Source: Sphingobacteriaceae bacterium (GTDB lineage Bacteria > Bacteroidota > Bacteroidia > Sphingobacteriales > Sphingobacteriaceae). From it: DNA of 64,000 bases. Every line of letters begins with the position of its first letter. Position 1 is the stretch's first letter. A program made the position numbers and the translations under genes. Below are positions 34,973 through 44,870 of the stretch, piece after piece. The notes beneath the pieces were generated by a model. The model searched no databases. It saw only the letters and a program-made list of their open reading frames with translations, and was not told where the DNA came from. The DNA is taken from contig JACMJM010000045.1 of assembly GCA_014380615.1 (NCBI GenBank), forward strand, positions 38,497 to 102,496. Direction: 5' to 3'.

Positions 34973-36061
34973 ATGGCTTTATCATACAAACGCATAATTA
35001 TTAAGATCGGCTCCAATGTGCTAACCAAAGAAAACGGTTTGCCCGATTTCGAGCGTATGGCGCATTTGGTTGAGCAGATCGCTGCTATAAAAAAACAAGG
35101 TAAGGAAGTTATTCTGGTATCATCAGGAGCTGTTGCTTCAGGTAAAAGCCTTTTAACGGTTTCCGATAAATTTGATGCGGTAGCTACACGCCAGCTTTTT
35201 GCTTCAATTGGCCAGGTAAAACTCATCAACAAATATTCAGAACTTTTCGAAAAGCACGATCTGGTATGTGCCCAGGTATTAGTAACAAAGGAGGATTTTC
35301 GCGACAGGCTGCATTACCTGAATATGAAAAATTGCTTTAGCATTCTTTTGCAGCACAATGTAATCCCTATCGTTAACGAAAATGATGTTATTTCGGTAAC
35401 CGAGTTAATGTTTACCGATAATGATGAGCTTGCGGGCCTTATCGCTTCGATGCTGAATGCTGATGCGTTGATTATTTTAAGCAATGTAGATGGTATTTAC
35501 AATGGCGACCCTAAAGACAGTAAATCTGAAGTGATTCGTGAAGTAAGTTCTTCAATGACTGGCTTTTCATCTTTTATCACTACCCAAAAATCTCAATTTG
35601 GAAGGGGAGGGATGATAACTAAGTCTAATATGGCTCACAAAGTAGCTCAATTAGGTATAGCGGTACATATCGCCAATGGCAAAAAAGAGAATATACTCCC
35701 TGATGTATTAAATGAAACAGCTGTTAACACCCGCTTCGTTCCTCAAAAAACAGCATCGGGCAAAAAGAAGTGGTTGGCGCATTCAGAAAATTATGCTAAG
35801 GGTATTGTACAAATAAATGAAGGCGCACGGGCAGCCTTAACATCGTCAAAGGCTAGCAGCCTTCTTCCCGTAGGGGTAATCAGGATTAATGAAGACTTCC
35901 AAAAGGGAGATGTCATCAAATTAATTGATGAAAAGGGCAAACAGGTAGGTTTAGGTATAGCCGAATATGGTTCTGATAAAGCTGCCGAGCGGATGGGCCA
36001 GAAGAAACAAAAGCCGCTTGTTCATTACGATTACTTATTTTTAAATTCCGACATTACATAA
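34973..36061 (+). CDS. proB: Glutamate 5-kinase
   Basis: First step of proline synthesis. The 362-residue protein starts with [18 protein letters not shown], has [13 protein letters not shown] near 50, [14 protein letters not shown] [11 protein letters not shown] near 140 and [18 protein letters not shown] near 215, followed by a C-terminal PUA domain (about 270-350). It is followed by proA with one base between stop and start, so the two form an operon. Confidence 0.95.
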   Translation: MALSYKRIIIKIGSNVLTKENGLPDFERMAHLVEQIAAIKKQGKEVILVSSGAVASGKSLLTVSDKFDAVATRQLFASIGQVKLINKYSELFEKHDLVCAQVLVTKEDFRDRLHYLNMKNCFSILLQHNVIPIVNENDVISVTELMFTDNDELAGLIASMLNADALIILSNVDGIYNGDPKDSKSEVIREVSSSMTGFSSFITTQKSQFGRGGMITKSNMAHKVAQLGIAVHIANGKKENILPDVLNETAVNTRFVPQKTASGKKKWLAHSENYAKGIVQINEGARAALTSSKASSLLPVGVIRINEDFQKGDVIKLIDEKGKQVGLGIAEYGSDKAAERMGQKKQKPLVHYDYLFLNSDIT

Positions 36062-36062
36062 T

Positions 36063-37307
36063 ATGAACCAGTATATATTTCAAAGCGTTCAAAAAGCCAG
36101 CCGCTCGTTAGCACTACTGGCGGCGGAAACGGTGAATACCGTTCTTAATGATCTGGCTGATGAAGCTGTTCGCCAGATAGATGCGCTTATTGCCGAAAAT
36201 CAAAAAGATTTAGACAGAATGGATCCTGAAGATCCTAAATACGATCGTTTGAAGCTTACCGACAAGCGGATTCAGGATATCGCCTCTGATATCAGGAACG
36301 TTGCCGGTTTACCCACTCCGCTTGGCAAAGTTTCTCTGGAAAAGGAGTTAGATAATGGCTTGAAAATCAAAAAAGTCAGCGTTCCGATGGGGGTTATCGG
36401 CGTTATTTACGAAGCCCGTCCGAATGTTAGTTTTGATGTTTTTTCGCTTTGTTTTAAAACAGGTAACGCCTGTGTGTTAAAAGGAGGTAGCGACGCTTCT
36501 TATTCAAACGCAGCGATTATCTCCATCATTCATAGCGTATTAAAAAGGCATAACATCGACCCAAATGTTGCGGCACTTTTATCGCCAGACAGAGCTGCCA
36601 CAGAGGCTCTTTTAAACGCAGTGGGGTACGTTGATGTAATTATTCCACGCGGCAGTCAGGGCCTGATTGACTTTGTGCGCCAAAATGCAAAAGTTCCGGT
36701 GATTGAAACTGGAGCGGGCATAGTGCATACTTATTTTGATGCGAGTGCCGACCTGGAAAAGGGCAAAGCAATTGTAAATAACAGCAAAACACGCAGGGTA
36801 AGTGTTTGTAATGCACTCGACTGCCTTATTATACACGAGAGCCGCCTACCTGATCTGGCTGCTATTGCAGAGCCCTTGATCACGTCTGATGTGGAAATTT
36901 TTGCTGATGCCAGGGCTTACGATTCATTAACTAACAAGTACCCCGAAAAGCTATTAAAAGTGGCCTCAAACGAACATTTCGGTACAGAATTTTTAGCTTA
37001 TAAAATGTCGGTTAAAACTGTAAAAGATCTTGATGAGGCCTTGAACCATATCGCTAACTATAGTTCAAAGCATAGTGAGGCTATTGTATCAGAAGATTCA
37101 GAGTCGATAGAGAAATTTTTGAATGCTGTGGATGCGGCGGCAGTCTATGCCAACGCTTCTACCGCTTTTACGGATGGTGCCCAATTTGGCCTGGGTGCCG
37201 AAATTGGTATCAGTACGCAAAAATTACATGCACGTGGGCCGATGGGGCTGGAAGAACTAACCAGTTACAAGTGGATAGTTAAAGGTGACGGACAAATTCG
37301 TGCTTAA
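36063..37307 (+). CDS. proA: Gamma-glutamyl phosphate reductase
   Basis: Second step of proline synthesis, NADPH-dependent. The 414-residue aldehyde-dehydrogenase-fold enzyme shows [60 protein letters not shown] with the catalytic cysteine, and [17 protein letters not shown]. Its length is normal for the family. It is tightly coupled to proB. Confidence 0.95.
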   Translation: MNQYIFQSVQKASRSLALLAAETVNTVLNDLADEAVRQIDALIAENQKDLDRMDPEDPKYDRLKLTDKRIQDIASDIRNVAGLPTPLGKVSLEKELDNGLKIKKVSVPMGVIGVIYEARPNVSFDVFSLCFKTGNACVLKGGSDASYSNAAIISIIHSVLKRHNIDPNVAALLSPDRAATEALLNAVGYVDVIIPRGSQGLIDFVRQNAKVPVIETGAGIVHTYFDASADLEKGKAIVNNSKTRRVSVCNALDCLIIHESRLPDLAAIAEPLITSDVEIFADARAYDSLTNKYPEKLLKVASNEHFGTEFLAYKMSVKTVKDLDEALNHIANYSSKHSEAIVSEDSESIEKFLNAVDAAAVYANASTAFTDGAQFGLGAEIGISTQKLHARGPMGLEELTSYKWIVKGDGQIRA

Positions 37308-37460
37308 AAAAAGGCTCCCGAAACTTTTGGAAGTATTAAACTTTCCAAATTTAGGTTCAGGATTGCGAAAACTTTTTATCCTGAAAAAAACTTTTTTCCT
37401 TTATTTCCTTTTATCATCATACAAAGAAAACTCCTAAATTGAGTTTCTTTAACTGATACA

Positions 37461-38606
37461 ATGAGAGAAATGCCTTTAACCGTTCGTCGGTCTATCGAAT
37501 TATTAGGATTGATACTCCTTGGATATCTATTGGTTTGGGGTAAAGATTTGATAATGCCGGTGCTGATGGCTTTTTTTATCAGCATAATGCTATTGCCTGT
37601 ACACAATTTTTTCAGGCGGAAAAAAGTTCCGGAAGTATTATCGATCATGCTTTCAATCTTGCTTCTCGTAATCGTTGTCGGTTTAGTGGTATGGTTTTTT
37701 TCTTCCCAGGTATCTTCTTTAATAGCCGACTTTCCTCTCATCCGGAAAAACGTAACCAAACATCTTAATTCATTAAGTAACTGGATTAGCCAGATAAGCA
37801 GTTTTTCAACTCAAGAGCAGGCAAAGCTTATCGACCAGCAAGCCAATAAGCTCTTGAATTTTGGCGGAAGTTTACTTAGCGGGGCGGCCGGCTCAGTTTC
37901 ATCCACTCTTGTTTTTATAGGGTTAATGCCTATTTATATCTATCTGATTTTATTTTACAAAAATCTTTTATTGCGTTTTGTGTTTTTATGGTTCCCCGAA
38001 GAAAACCACCAAAAAGTACGTGAAGCTATGCTTGAAACTAAAGTGATTATTAAAAGCTATTTGTTAGGTTTATTGATCCAAATTAGTTACGTAACCGTTC
38101 TTCTGGGAGGATTACTCCTTATTATAGGGATTAAACACGCTTTGTTAATTGCCGTTATTTTTGCTTTTCTTAACCTCATTCCATATATCGGCGCGCTTTT
38201 CGGAAACTTAATAGGAGTGCTTTTAACACTTAGTTCCTCATCAGAGGTATGGCCCATCTTCGCCGTTTTAGGAACTATAGCCTTTGTTCAGTTTCTGGAT
38301 AATAATATTTTAATGCCCCGAATTGTGGGTTCAAAGGTTAAGATCAATGCACTGGCCGCTATTCTTGGTGTATTTTTGGCCGGAACACTTGCGGGTATAT
38401 CGGGTATGTTTCTATCACTTCCTATCATCGCCATTCTTAAAGTTACCTTTGATCGTTCCACTATCTTTAAGCATTGGGGTGTGTTATTGGGCGATGAACT
38501 TCCACCGGAAAGTCCGATAAGTACTCCCGAGATGAGGGTACAAACCGATGAGGTTAAAACGCAACTTGAGATTGACAACGATATTGAACCCACTAATACG
38601 AAGTAG
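37461..38606 (+). CDS. AI-2E/PerM family membrane permease
   Basis: A 381-residue integral membrane protein with about eight membrane segments and a periplasmic-type middle loop. The C-terminal half (FLNLIPYIGALFGNLIGVLL, FLDNNILMPRIVGSKVKINA, FLSLPIIAILKVTFD) is diagnostic of the family once called UPF0118. Members export AI-2 or run sodium-proton antiport; the substrate here is not known. The last 35 residues are acidic and disordered. Confidence 0.9.
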   Translation: MREMPLTVRRSIELLGLILLGYLLVWGKDLIMPVLMAFFISIMLLPVHNFFRRKKVPEVLSIMLSILLLVIVVGLVVWFFSSQVSSLIADFPLIRKNVTKHLNSLSNWISQISSFSTQEQAKLIDQQANKLLNFGGSLLSGAAGSVSSTLVFIGLMPIYIYLILFYKNLLLRFVFLWFPEENHQKVREAMLETKVIIKSYLLGLLIQISYVTVLLGGLLLIIGIKHALLIAVIFAFLNLIPYIGALFGNLIGVLLTLSSSSEVWPIFAVLGTIAFVQFLDNNILMPRIVGSKVKINALAAILGVFLAGTLAGISGMFLSLPIIAILKVTFDRSTIFKHWGVLLGDELPPESPISTPEMRVQTDEVKTQLEIDNDIEPTNTK

Positions 38607-38842
38607 GCTGCCTGTTAATTCTTAAATACCACAACGCCCACATATCACTACACTTTGTCTGTTTTTAAAACAAGGCTTAATTAGTTAATTTAAGTTTCCT
38701 GATAATATTTCTTTGTGCTTGAACGTGATTTGCGCTGGAGGGTCACGAACCCCTACTACCGGGTTAAAAAATTATAATTCTTATATCAGGTAGTTTTTGG
38801 CTCTGTATTGGCAAAAGTACGTGGAATTATAGCCTGAAAAAC

Positions 38843-39280
38843 ATGTGCAATAATAAAACCGATCCAACGGATAAGCCGCAATCTGCCGAATACCAGGTAG
38901 AGAAGCTGATTGTTCCGGTAATGGAAGAACAACTTACAATAGATAAGAAAGAAATTGAGACGGGGAAAGTAACTGTTTCGAAAAAAGTCCACAGCGAACA
39001 GCAGGTTATAGACATTCCGGTAGTTGAGGAAGAAGTTGATGTACAACGCATTCCATTTAATCAGTATATCCAAAATACCCCACCCGCAGTGCGGTATGAA
39101 GGTGAAAAAACTATTATCCCTATTTTGAAAGAGGTTCTTGTAGTAGAAAAGAAGCTTGTTCTGGTAGAAGAGGTTCATATAACCAGAAAACAGAAACACA
39201 GTAATGTATCGCAACAGGAAACTCTAAAACAAGAGGAGGTAATTGTAAGCCGGGTTGACCTCAACTCAGCATCTATCTAA
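38843..39280 (+). CDS. DUF2382 domain protein
   Basis: A 145-residue acidic, repetitive protein. It has two copies of the DUF2382 unit (EKLIVPVMEEQLTIDKKE and EKTIIPILKEVLVVEKK), typical of AvaK/YsnF stress proteins. It lies 32 bases before a longer member of the same family, so the pair probably forms an operon induced by stress. No membrane segment is visible. Confidence 0.85.
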   Translation: MCNNKTDPTDKPQSAEYQVEKLIVPVMEEQLTIDKKEIETGKVTVSKKVHSEQQVIDIPVVEEEVDVQRIPFNQYIQNTPPAVRYEGEKTIIPILKEVLVVEKKLVLVEEVHITRKQKHSNVSQQETLKQEEVIVSRVDLNSASI

Positions 39281-39312
39281 TAATAATCTATCTAAATTTA
39301 AGGAGAAACATT

Positions 39313-40230
39313 ATGTCACAAACAGTAATCGGAATTTTCGAAAACGAAAATGAAGCACAACAAGCCGTACAAAAACTGGTAAATCAGGGTTTTAACAGAG
39401 AAGATGTAGATATTGCAAGCCGCAATTCATCTCAAGCCACAAGCGATAGTACAAACAATGACGATGAGGGCTTTGGAAGCAGCATCAGTAATTTTTTTAG
39501 TTCTCTATTCGGAAGTGATGATGACAGAACGAGTCGTTACTCTGAAGTTGCTAAGCGCGGATGTACCATTACAGTTCATGCGCGTTCAGAATCAGAAGCC
39601 GAGCGTGCCGCAGATATTCTTGATGAATACGGTGCGGTAGATATTGACGAGAAAGCAAGCCAATATGGTAGCAGCAATAACGATTCAAGTTTAACCGGAA
39701 GTGATTATAGCACTGGATTTAATGATTCGGATTCAGTAACAGATCGTGATAATATTTCTGACTATAATCGCAACGATAGCGACCGTTCTATTCCAATAAT
39801 CGAAGAAAATTTAGAAGTAGGTAAACAAGAAGTTGAAAGTGGTGGCGCGCGCCTTCGCAGCAGGATTGTAGAAAAGCCAGTTGAAGAAACCGTTAGATTG
39901 CGTTCTGAACATGTTAATATAGAGCGTAATCCGGTTAATCGTGAGGCAACAGAATCAGATTTTAATGCTTTTAAGGAAGGTACCCTAGAAATGCGTGAGC
40001 ATAAAGAAGTGCCTGTTGTTGGAAAAGAAGCTTGGGTAAAGGAAGAAGTTTCGTTAAATAAAGAGGTGGAAGAAAATGAGGAAACCATCCGCGATACTGT
40101 TAGACGTACCGAAGTTGACGTAGAGAAACTTGATGAGGATGAGAGAATTCGGAATTCAAGGTCGGATTCGTACAACGATGATGCAGACGACGATAGCTCC
40201 TTTAACAGAGATCGGGATCGTAATTTATAG
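39313..40230 (+). CDS. YsnF/AvaK-type general stress protein
   Basis: A 305-residue protein with three parts. An N-terminal general-stress-protein-17M-like domain (VIGIFENENEAQQAVQKLVN, RGCTITVHARSESEAERAAD) is followed by a serine- and aspartate-rich linker (about 115-155), then DUF2382 (IPIIEENLEVGKQEVESGG, VPVVGKEAWVKEEVSLNKEV). AGGAGAAAC lies about 8 bases upstream of the ATG. A hairpin follows the stop. Confidence 0.9.
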   Translation: MSQTVIGIFENENEAQQAVQKLVNQGFNREDVDIASRNSSQATSDSTNNDDEGFGSSISNFFSSLFGSDDDRTSRYSEVAKRGCTITVHARSESEAERAADILDEYGAVDIDEKASQYGSSNNDSSLTGSDYSTGFNDSDSVTDRDNISDYNRNDSDRSIPIIEENLEVGKQEVESGGARLRSRIVEKPVEETVRLRSEHVNIERNPVNREATESDFNAFKEGTLEMREHKEVPVVGKEAWVKEEVSLNKEVEENEETIRDTVRRTEVDVEKLDEDERIRNSRSDSYNDDADDDSSFNRDRDRNL

Positions 40231-40236
40231 TTTTTT

Positions 40237-40261
40237 AAAGCGGCAGGTAAGCTGCCGCTTT
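40237..40261. terminator. Terminator-like hairpin between convergent genes
   Basis: AAAGCGGCAG and CTGCCGCTTT form a 10-base-pair perfect stem with a 5-base loop. It lies 7 bases after the stress-protein stop and touches the stop of the convergent small gene. There is no long T-run on either side. Confidence 0.7.
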
Positions 40262-40457
40262 AAATGCTTTGCTGGATTTCAGACTCCTGGTATTGTAATG
40301 CATCTAATAAAGCCTGGCAAGCAACGTAATCTTCTTTTGCTTCCAGCGATTTCAATGCTTTTTCAACCATCCTGATCCGGCCGTTTCTAATATCTGTATC
40401 TGCCCCGATTCTAAATACAATATAATGGTTGGTAGCTCTTATATCTTGTAAGTTCAT
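40260..40457 (-). CDS. Small conserved-looking protein of unknown function
   Basis: A 65-residue protein (MNLQDIRATNHYIVFRIGAD at the start; the C-terminus is helical: MVEKALKSLEAKEDYVACQA). The frame is open further up, but ATG 40457 is chosen because GGAGG lies 6 bases upstream, the clearest Shine-Dalgarno in this window. No family recognised. Confidence 0.65.
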   Translation of the reverse strand: MNLQDIRATNHYIVFRIGADTDIRNGRIRMVEKALKSLEAKEDYVACQALLDALQYQESEIQQSI

Positions 40458-40641
40458 TATATACCTCCGTTGCGTTTCCTTTACGGCATTTAGAAAAAAA
40501 TGTTGCTGAAAAGAGAAATATTTTTTAGGAGTAAATGATTGTATTACAGTGAACTTTGAACAAGCGGAATGATTTTTGCAAGTAACCCGAAACAAAGCCT
40601 GACAGTAATTGTAAATATATTAATGCTCTTTTAAAAAACTG

Positions 40642-41010
40642 ATGAAGCGAATTTTAGTATGTGATGACGATCTGGATATCCTGGATATACTTGATTATGC
40701 CTTAACAGACTCCGGATGGGAAGTCGTTAAAAGCTATACCGTAGATAATATTATCGATAAAGTAAAAAGTGCTGATCCTTCGGTTATAATAATGGATAAC
40801 TGGATTCCGGGGGTAGGAGGAATTGAAGCTACACAAACCATAAAACGGCATCCTGTGTTTAATAAAATTCCTGTAATCTATTTAACCGCAAATAACGATA
40901 TTGAAACCCTTGCGGCACAAGCAGGTGCTGACTTGGCATTACCCAAGCCATTCGATTTGGATAATTTAACCCGATTAGTTGAAAAAGCATATAAATTAAA
41001 AACAGCCTGA
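40642..41010 (+). CDS. Stand-alone receiver protein
   Basis: A 122-residue CheY-like domain with no output domain. Acidic pocket VCDDDLD, phosphoacceptor D52 in IIMDNWIPG, T in YLTANND and K in LPKPFD are all present. It converges on a second receiver gene, with only 4 bases between the stops. Its kinase is unknown. Confidence 0.92.
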   Translation: MKRILVCDDDLDILDILDYALTDSGWEVVKSYTVDNIIDKVKSADPSVIIMDNWIPGVGGIEATQTIKRHPVFNKIPVIYLTANNDIETLAAQAGADLALPKPFDLDNLTRLVEKAYKLKTA

Positions 41011-41014
41011 ATCG

Positions 41015-41377
41015 TTAGGCAGCAAGTTGATTACTTACAATCTCTACAAGGTTATTAATGTCAAACGGTTTTGAAATAACCTCGTCGGCACATAGTTCCT
41101 TAATAGTTGCGTAAACAGTAGGGTGGGTAGACAAAACAATTAATGGGATATGGTTGATGGCTTTTGTTGATTTTATCGCCTTGCACAGTTCTGTATCCTC
41201 AATTCCGGGTACAATGATATCAAGTAAAATAGCGTGAGGCTGGTAACTTTCAATTTCAGAAATTAAGCCCTCCGCCGATCTCAAACTATGAACGTCGTAT
41301 CCCTCTTCTGTTAACAAATATGAAATAATAGTAAGGATTTCTTTATCATTCTCTACAACAAGTATCTTTTTCTTCAT
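41015..41377 (-). CDS. Stand-alone receiver protein
   Basis: A 120-residue CheY-like domain. D53 lies in ILLDIIVPG and K in VISKPFD; the acidic pocket is VVENDKE, where the first aspartate is replaced by glutamate-asparagine, an altered metal site. The usual T/S after beta-4 is S in VLSTHPT. It converges with the other receiver at 40642-41010. Confidence 0.9.
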   Translation of the reverse strand: MKKKILVVENDKEILTIISYLLTEEGYDVHSLRSAEGLISEIESYQPHAILLDIIVPGIEDTELCKAIKSTKAINHIPLIVLSTHPTVYATIKELCADEVISKPFDINNLVEIVSNQLAA

Positions 41378-41548
41378 AATATTAGTAAACAGCTGATTTC
41401 GGAGTGTTTTCTCCCTGGTGATTCAAATCACAAGATATGCAAATCTTTATTGATTATTTCGTTAAACGCTTATTTACGTAATCTATTATTTATTAATAGA
41501 AATATGTAACTTGCTTTAACCCTAACCCTAGTAAAGCCTGATCTTGAA

Positions 41549-42412
41549 ATGAATAACTATGTTTTAACGGCCGAAATAAGTGTGCCAGGTATTAATGTTG
41601 CGTTAGTTGACCTCGATACTAACTTTGTTGTACCCCGCACTGCTGTTTTTACAGAAGTAAACACACATGATACCGCAGAGAATTTGATAAAGGGCTGGTC
41701 GGAAGCTATTGAACTGTGTGCTGAACAAAATAATTTCCCCGTTTATAAAATCGCGCTGGCTATGACCGGCCCATGCGATTATGAGAAGGGCCTGGCATTA
41801 ATGAAGAATCAGAATAAATTTGAGGCATTGTACCAATTAAATATCAAAGAACTTCTGGCCGCACAATTGGGCATATCACCGAAAAATATTTTAATGAAAA
41901 ATAATACAGCCTGTTTATTACAAGGCGAGGTTTTTTCTGGTTGTGCCCAGGTTGGTTTTACAAATGTATTAGGGTTTTCGTTAAATATGGGATTTGGTAC
42001 GGCGAGGTATTTTGAGGGCGAAAGCCGGGATATGCAACTCTGGAACCTTCCCTTTAAGGAGGGGATTGCTGAAAATTACCTGGGTATAGGATGGATTACT
42101 AACAGGTATGAAGAGTTTACCGGATTTAAAGTTTCTACAATTAAAGAGCTGGTTGCGTTAACCAAACAAGATGACGGAATAGGCCAATTGGTTTTCAACG
42201 AATATGCTGAAAACTATGTTAAGTTTTTGCTTCAGCTAATTAAAGACTATCAACCCCAATTGATTGTGATGGGAGGAATTAAGGAGGCTTGGGGTTTTAT
42301 TATCACGCATGTAAAAGACCGGCTTAGCGAAAAAAATATTAAAATTCCGGTTCGATTAGCGGCTTTAGGGCCAGATGCTACCTTAATTGGAGCGGCTCAT
42401 TTGTGGGATTAA
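41549..42412 (+). CDS. ROK-family protein, probably not an active kinase
   Basis: A 287-residue protein with the actin-like ATPase fold of ROK sugar kinases and repressors (ALAMTGPCDYEKG, ILMKNNTACLLQGEVFSG, LNMGFGTARYFEG, LIVMGGIKEAWGF). The usual N-D-A-N catalytic motif reads N-N-T-A, so the catalytic aspartate appears lost, and the zinc-binding C-x-C-G-x-x-G-C motif is missing. No DNA-binding domain is present. It may be a sugar-binding or regulatory relative. Confidence 0.75.
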   Translation: MNNYVLTAEISVPGINVALVDLDTNFVVPRTAVFTEVNTHDTAENLIKGWSEAIELCAEQNNFPVYKIALAMTGPCDYEKGLALMKNQNKFEALYQLNIKELLAAQLGISPKNILMKNNTACLLQGEVFSGCAQVGFTNVLGFSLNMGFGTARYFEGESRDMQLWNLPFKEGIAENYLGIGWITNRYEEFTGFKVSTIKELVALTKQDDGIGQLVFNEYAENYVKFLLQLIKDYQPQLIVMGGIKEAWGFIITHVKDRLSEKNIKIPVRLAALGPDATLIGAAHLWD

Positions 42413-42423
42413 TAAAAAAAATA

Positions 42424-42703
42424 AGACTGTCTCAAATCGGCGACATTTAGATTACTGCGGCAGGCTGATCGGCAGGTTAGCGATTGAATCGTAGCAAAAA
42501 TCTTTCGACGTGCCATCTATAATCGGTGTGGTGAATTTCACCCTGAGTACTTCGACAGGCTCAACAAAGGCTCTGTCGAAGGGGGTTTTAGAAGAGCGAA
42601 CTATTATCGAAACCCACTCTGTGCTTCTAAAGGCTGCTATTCGAAGCTTTTTAAGTATTTTGTCATATCGAATAGATAACGACAATGAATTTAAGACAGC
42701 CTC
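42424..42703. repeat. Repeat element with GACTGTCTCAAAT ends
   Basis: The 280-base gap between the ROK gene and the next gene begins with GACTGTCTCAAATCGGCGAC and ends with ATTTAAGACAGCCTC, inverted ends of a family also seen at 52518-52649 and 61303-61460. It contains CCCTGAGTACTTCGACAGGC and a nearby CTCTGTCGAAGG complement, a hairpin shared with other copies. No gene inside. Confidence 0.7.
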
Positions 42704-42722
42704 TTTTTTTATAAGGGGTTAT

Positions 42723-42908
42723 TTATTTCTTTTCGGGAGGAGTGTCTGTTATTTCCCCGAACTCATTAACATAGGCCATCATGTTTTCTAAATCGCCCCC
42801 GTTTGAATTTTGCTTCCGCTCAAGCTTCCTTTGTTCTTTATCTTCTTTTTTCTTCTGCCTGTTTTTCTCCAGTTGTTTTTTCATGAAAGTAGCCTGAGAC
42901 TTCGCCAT
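42723..42908 (-). CDS. Small charged protein, cold-shock-neighbour type
   Basis: A 61-residue protein: a lysine- and glutamate-rich helical part (KNRQKKKEDKEQRKLERK) and a conserved-looking end (MMAYVNEFGEITDTPPEKK). Similar small proteins are common in Bacteroidota, often annotated as hypothetical or with cold-shock genes; no cold-shock domain is present here. Function unknown. The gap 42909-43160 shows no gene. Confidence 0.75.
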   Translation of the reverse strand: MAKSQATFMKKQLEKNRQKKKEDKEQRKLERKQNSNGGDLENMMAYVNEFGEITDTPPEKK

Positions 42909-43160
42909 AGTATTGAATTTATTACTCTTCTGTACTGATTCCTTATTGTGATGAATTCCTCTTGAAGAAAAACTGAATCTGGAACAACATTCGGCCGCAA
43001 CGGCTAAGCAACCGGATAATTTTTAATCAAATGACTGATTAACAGGATGGAAGAATAGTGTTTAATATTCCGTTTCTGCAAAGGTATGAAATTAAAATAA
43101 GAGCAGCTAATTTTCGTCTCCGGCTGTTTATAATTTAATACGGATATTTGAGGGTTATTT

Positions 43161-43802
43161 ATGAAGGTGTATTTTATCAGCGGATTAGCCGCCGACCGAA
43201 AAATTTTCTCTAAAATTGAATTACCTGAGCATTGTTCTGCTGTTTATTTAGACTGGATTCCGGTGCTTAAAGGTGAGTCTTTAACACAATACTCTCTCCG
43301 CCTGGCTCAAAAAATTGATACAAAAGAAGAATTCAGCATCATAGGTTTGTCTTTTGGCGGTGTGGTAGCTACCGAAATAAATAAACTATATAAACCCTTT
43401 AAGCTGATTTTGATTTCGAGCGTTCCTGATAAAAATTACATCCCGCTTGTTTACCGTATGCTAGGAAGGCTCGAATCGGAGAAGGCCTTATTTCCGTGGA
43501 TGTTAAACCGGCTTAGACCGATCCTCAAGTGGTTCTTTGGCCCTTTGAGCTTAGATACAGAAAACCTGGTGGACGAATACCTGAATAATGCAGATTTTCG
43601 ACTTTTAAAATGGTCATTAGGGCAAATAGGCCGCTGGAAAAATGATAAACTTCCCGAAAATTTTATTCAGATCCACGGTTCGGATGATAGAATTTTTCCG
43701 GCTTCCTTTTCTTCGGTAAATTATATTGTAAAGGGCGGACATCTCTGCGTTTATGATAATAGCAATCAGGTGAACGCAGTTTTGCGAAACGTTTTAGGCT
43801 AA
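43161..43802 (+). CDS. Alpha/beta hydrolase
   Basis: A 213-residue small hydrolase. VYFISGLAADRKIF is the first strand, and the nucleophile elbow is IIGLSFGGVVA with serine near residue 64. Acid and histidine are in HGSDDRIFP and KGGHLCVYD near the end. Substrate unknown. Its stop overlaps the convergent PPK2 gene by 4 bases. Confidence 0.88.
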   Translation: MKVYFISGLAADRKIFSKIELPEHCSAVYLDWIPVLKGESLTQYSLRLAQKIDTKEEFSIIGLSFGGVVATEINKLYKPFKLILISSVPDKNYIPLVYRMLGRLESEKALFPWMLNRLRPILKWFFGPLSLDTENLVDEYLNNADFRLLKWSLGQIGRWKNDKLPENFIQIHGSDDRIFPASFSSVNYIVKGGHLCVYDNSNQVNAVLRNVLG

Positions 43803-44671
43803 TCTCCCGAAAGTAATTTTTCTTTACTTTCCTGTAAAGAGTCACTTTCTTTTTCTTCTAAAACAGGATATTTCGGATCTATCGCTTTTAACGTGTCTAC
43901 AATTATTTTACAAATGGCAACCCTGGCAAACCATTTCTTGTCTGCCGGAATAATAAACCACCGCGATTCGTCGGTACTTGTCGCTTCGAATACATCCTCA
44001 TACGCCTTCATATAGTTTTCCCATTGCTCTCTCTCAATCAAATCGGAGGAAGAGAACTTCCAGTTTTTCGCGGGATCTTCAATGCGTTTCAAAAAGCGTT
44101 TCTTTTGTTCTTCTTTAGAAATATTGAGGAAAAACTTAATTACCGTAGTGCCGCTTGCGTTTAAATGCTCCTCGAAATTTCTTATGCTCTTATATCTCGA
44201 CTTCCAAAATTTATCATTTATTTGAGATAAGGGAACCTGACTTTCGTTGGAAGCGAAAGTCGGGTGTACCTTGCATACCAATACATTTTCATAATGCGAG
44301 CGGTTGTGAATGCCAATGCGGCCCCGTTCGGGTAATGCTTTATAATGCCGCCACAAAAAATCATGATCCAGTTCTTCAGAAGTGGGCTGCTTAAAACTGT
44401 ATACCTGGCAACCTTGCGGATTTAGTCCGCTCATTACATGTTTTATCGCACTATCTTTTCCGGCAGCGTCCATTGCCTGAAAAATAATTAGTAAAGAATG
44501 TTTGTTTTCGGCATATAATTTCTCCTGAAGTTGGAACATCTCATATTTCAACCGGGCCAGAAGATCAGTGGCTTGTATTTTATCGATACCCTCGTTTAAT
44601 TCTGTAGGCACGTCCGAAAGCTTTATTTTCGATTGGTCGGTTACCCGGAATATTTCTGTACTAAACTCCAT
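43799..44671 (-). CDS. ppk2: Polyphosphate kinase 2 family protein
   Basis: A 290-residue nucleotide phosphotransferase using polyphosphate. Walker A-like FQAMDAAGKDSAIKHVM, GLNPQGCQVYSFKQPT, HDFLWRHYKALPERGRIGI, NRSHYENVLVCKVHP and FLNISKEEQKKRFLKR are characteristic of single-domain PPK2 enzymes. These phosphorylate AMP or nucleoside diphosphates. The class cannot be fixed from sequence alone. Confidence 0.93.
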   Translation of the reverse strand: MEFSTEIFRVTDQSKIKLSDVPTELNEGIDKIQATDLLARLKYEMFQLQEKLYAENKHSLLIIFQAMDAAGKDSAIKHVMSGLNPQGCQVYSFKQPTSEELDHDFLWRHYKALPERGRIGIHNRSHYENVLVCKVHPTFASNESQVPLSQINDKFWKSRYKSIRNFEEHLNASGTTVIKFFLNISKEEQKKRFLKRIEDPAKNWKFSSSDLIEREQWENYMKAYEDVFEATSTDESRWFIIPADKKWFARVAICKIIVDTLKAIDPKYPVLEEKESDSLQESKEKLLSGD

Positions 44672-44870
44672 ACTGTTTTCTACAAAGTACTTTTTTTTTG
44701 TGGCTTTTGTTTTCTTTTTTGGTTTTATGAGTGCTGTTTTTAGCGCTTTGGACTGGTTTTTGAAATACCTTATGTAAGACGTTCTTTCTAAACTCTAACT
44801 AACAATAATAAGGGTTAAAGACCGACGTTAAAATTATACACACACACACGAACACTTAAATAATAATACT

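Noticed and set aside
41517..41540. Telomere-like CCCTAACCCTA words before the ROK gene
   Set aside because: Only two units; chance in an AT-rich leader, and no other telomere features.
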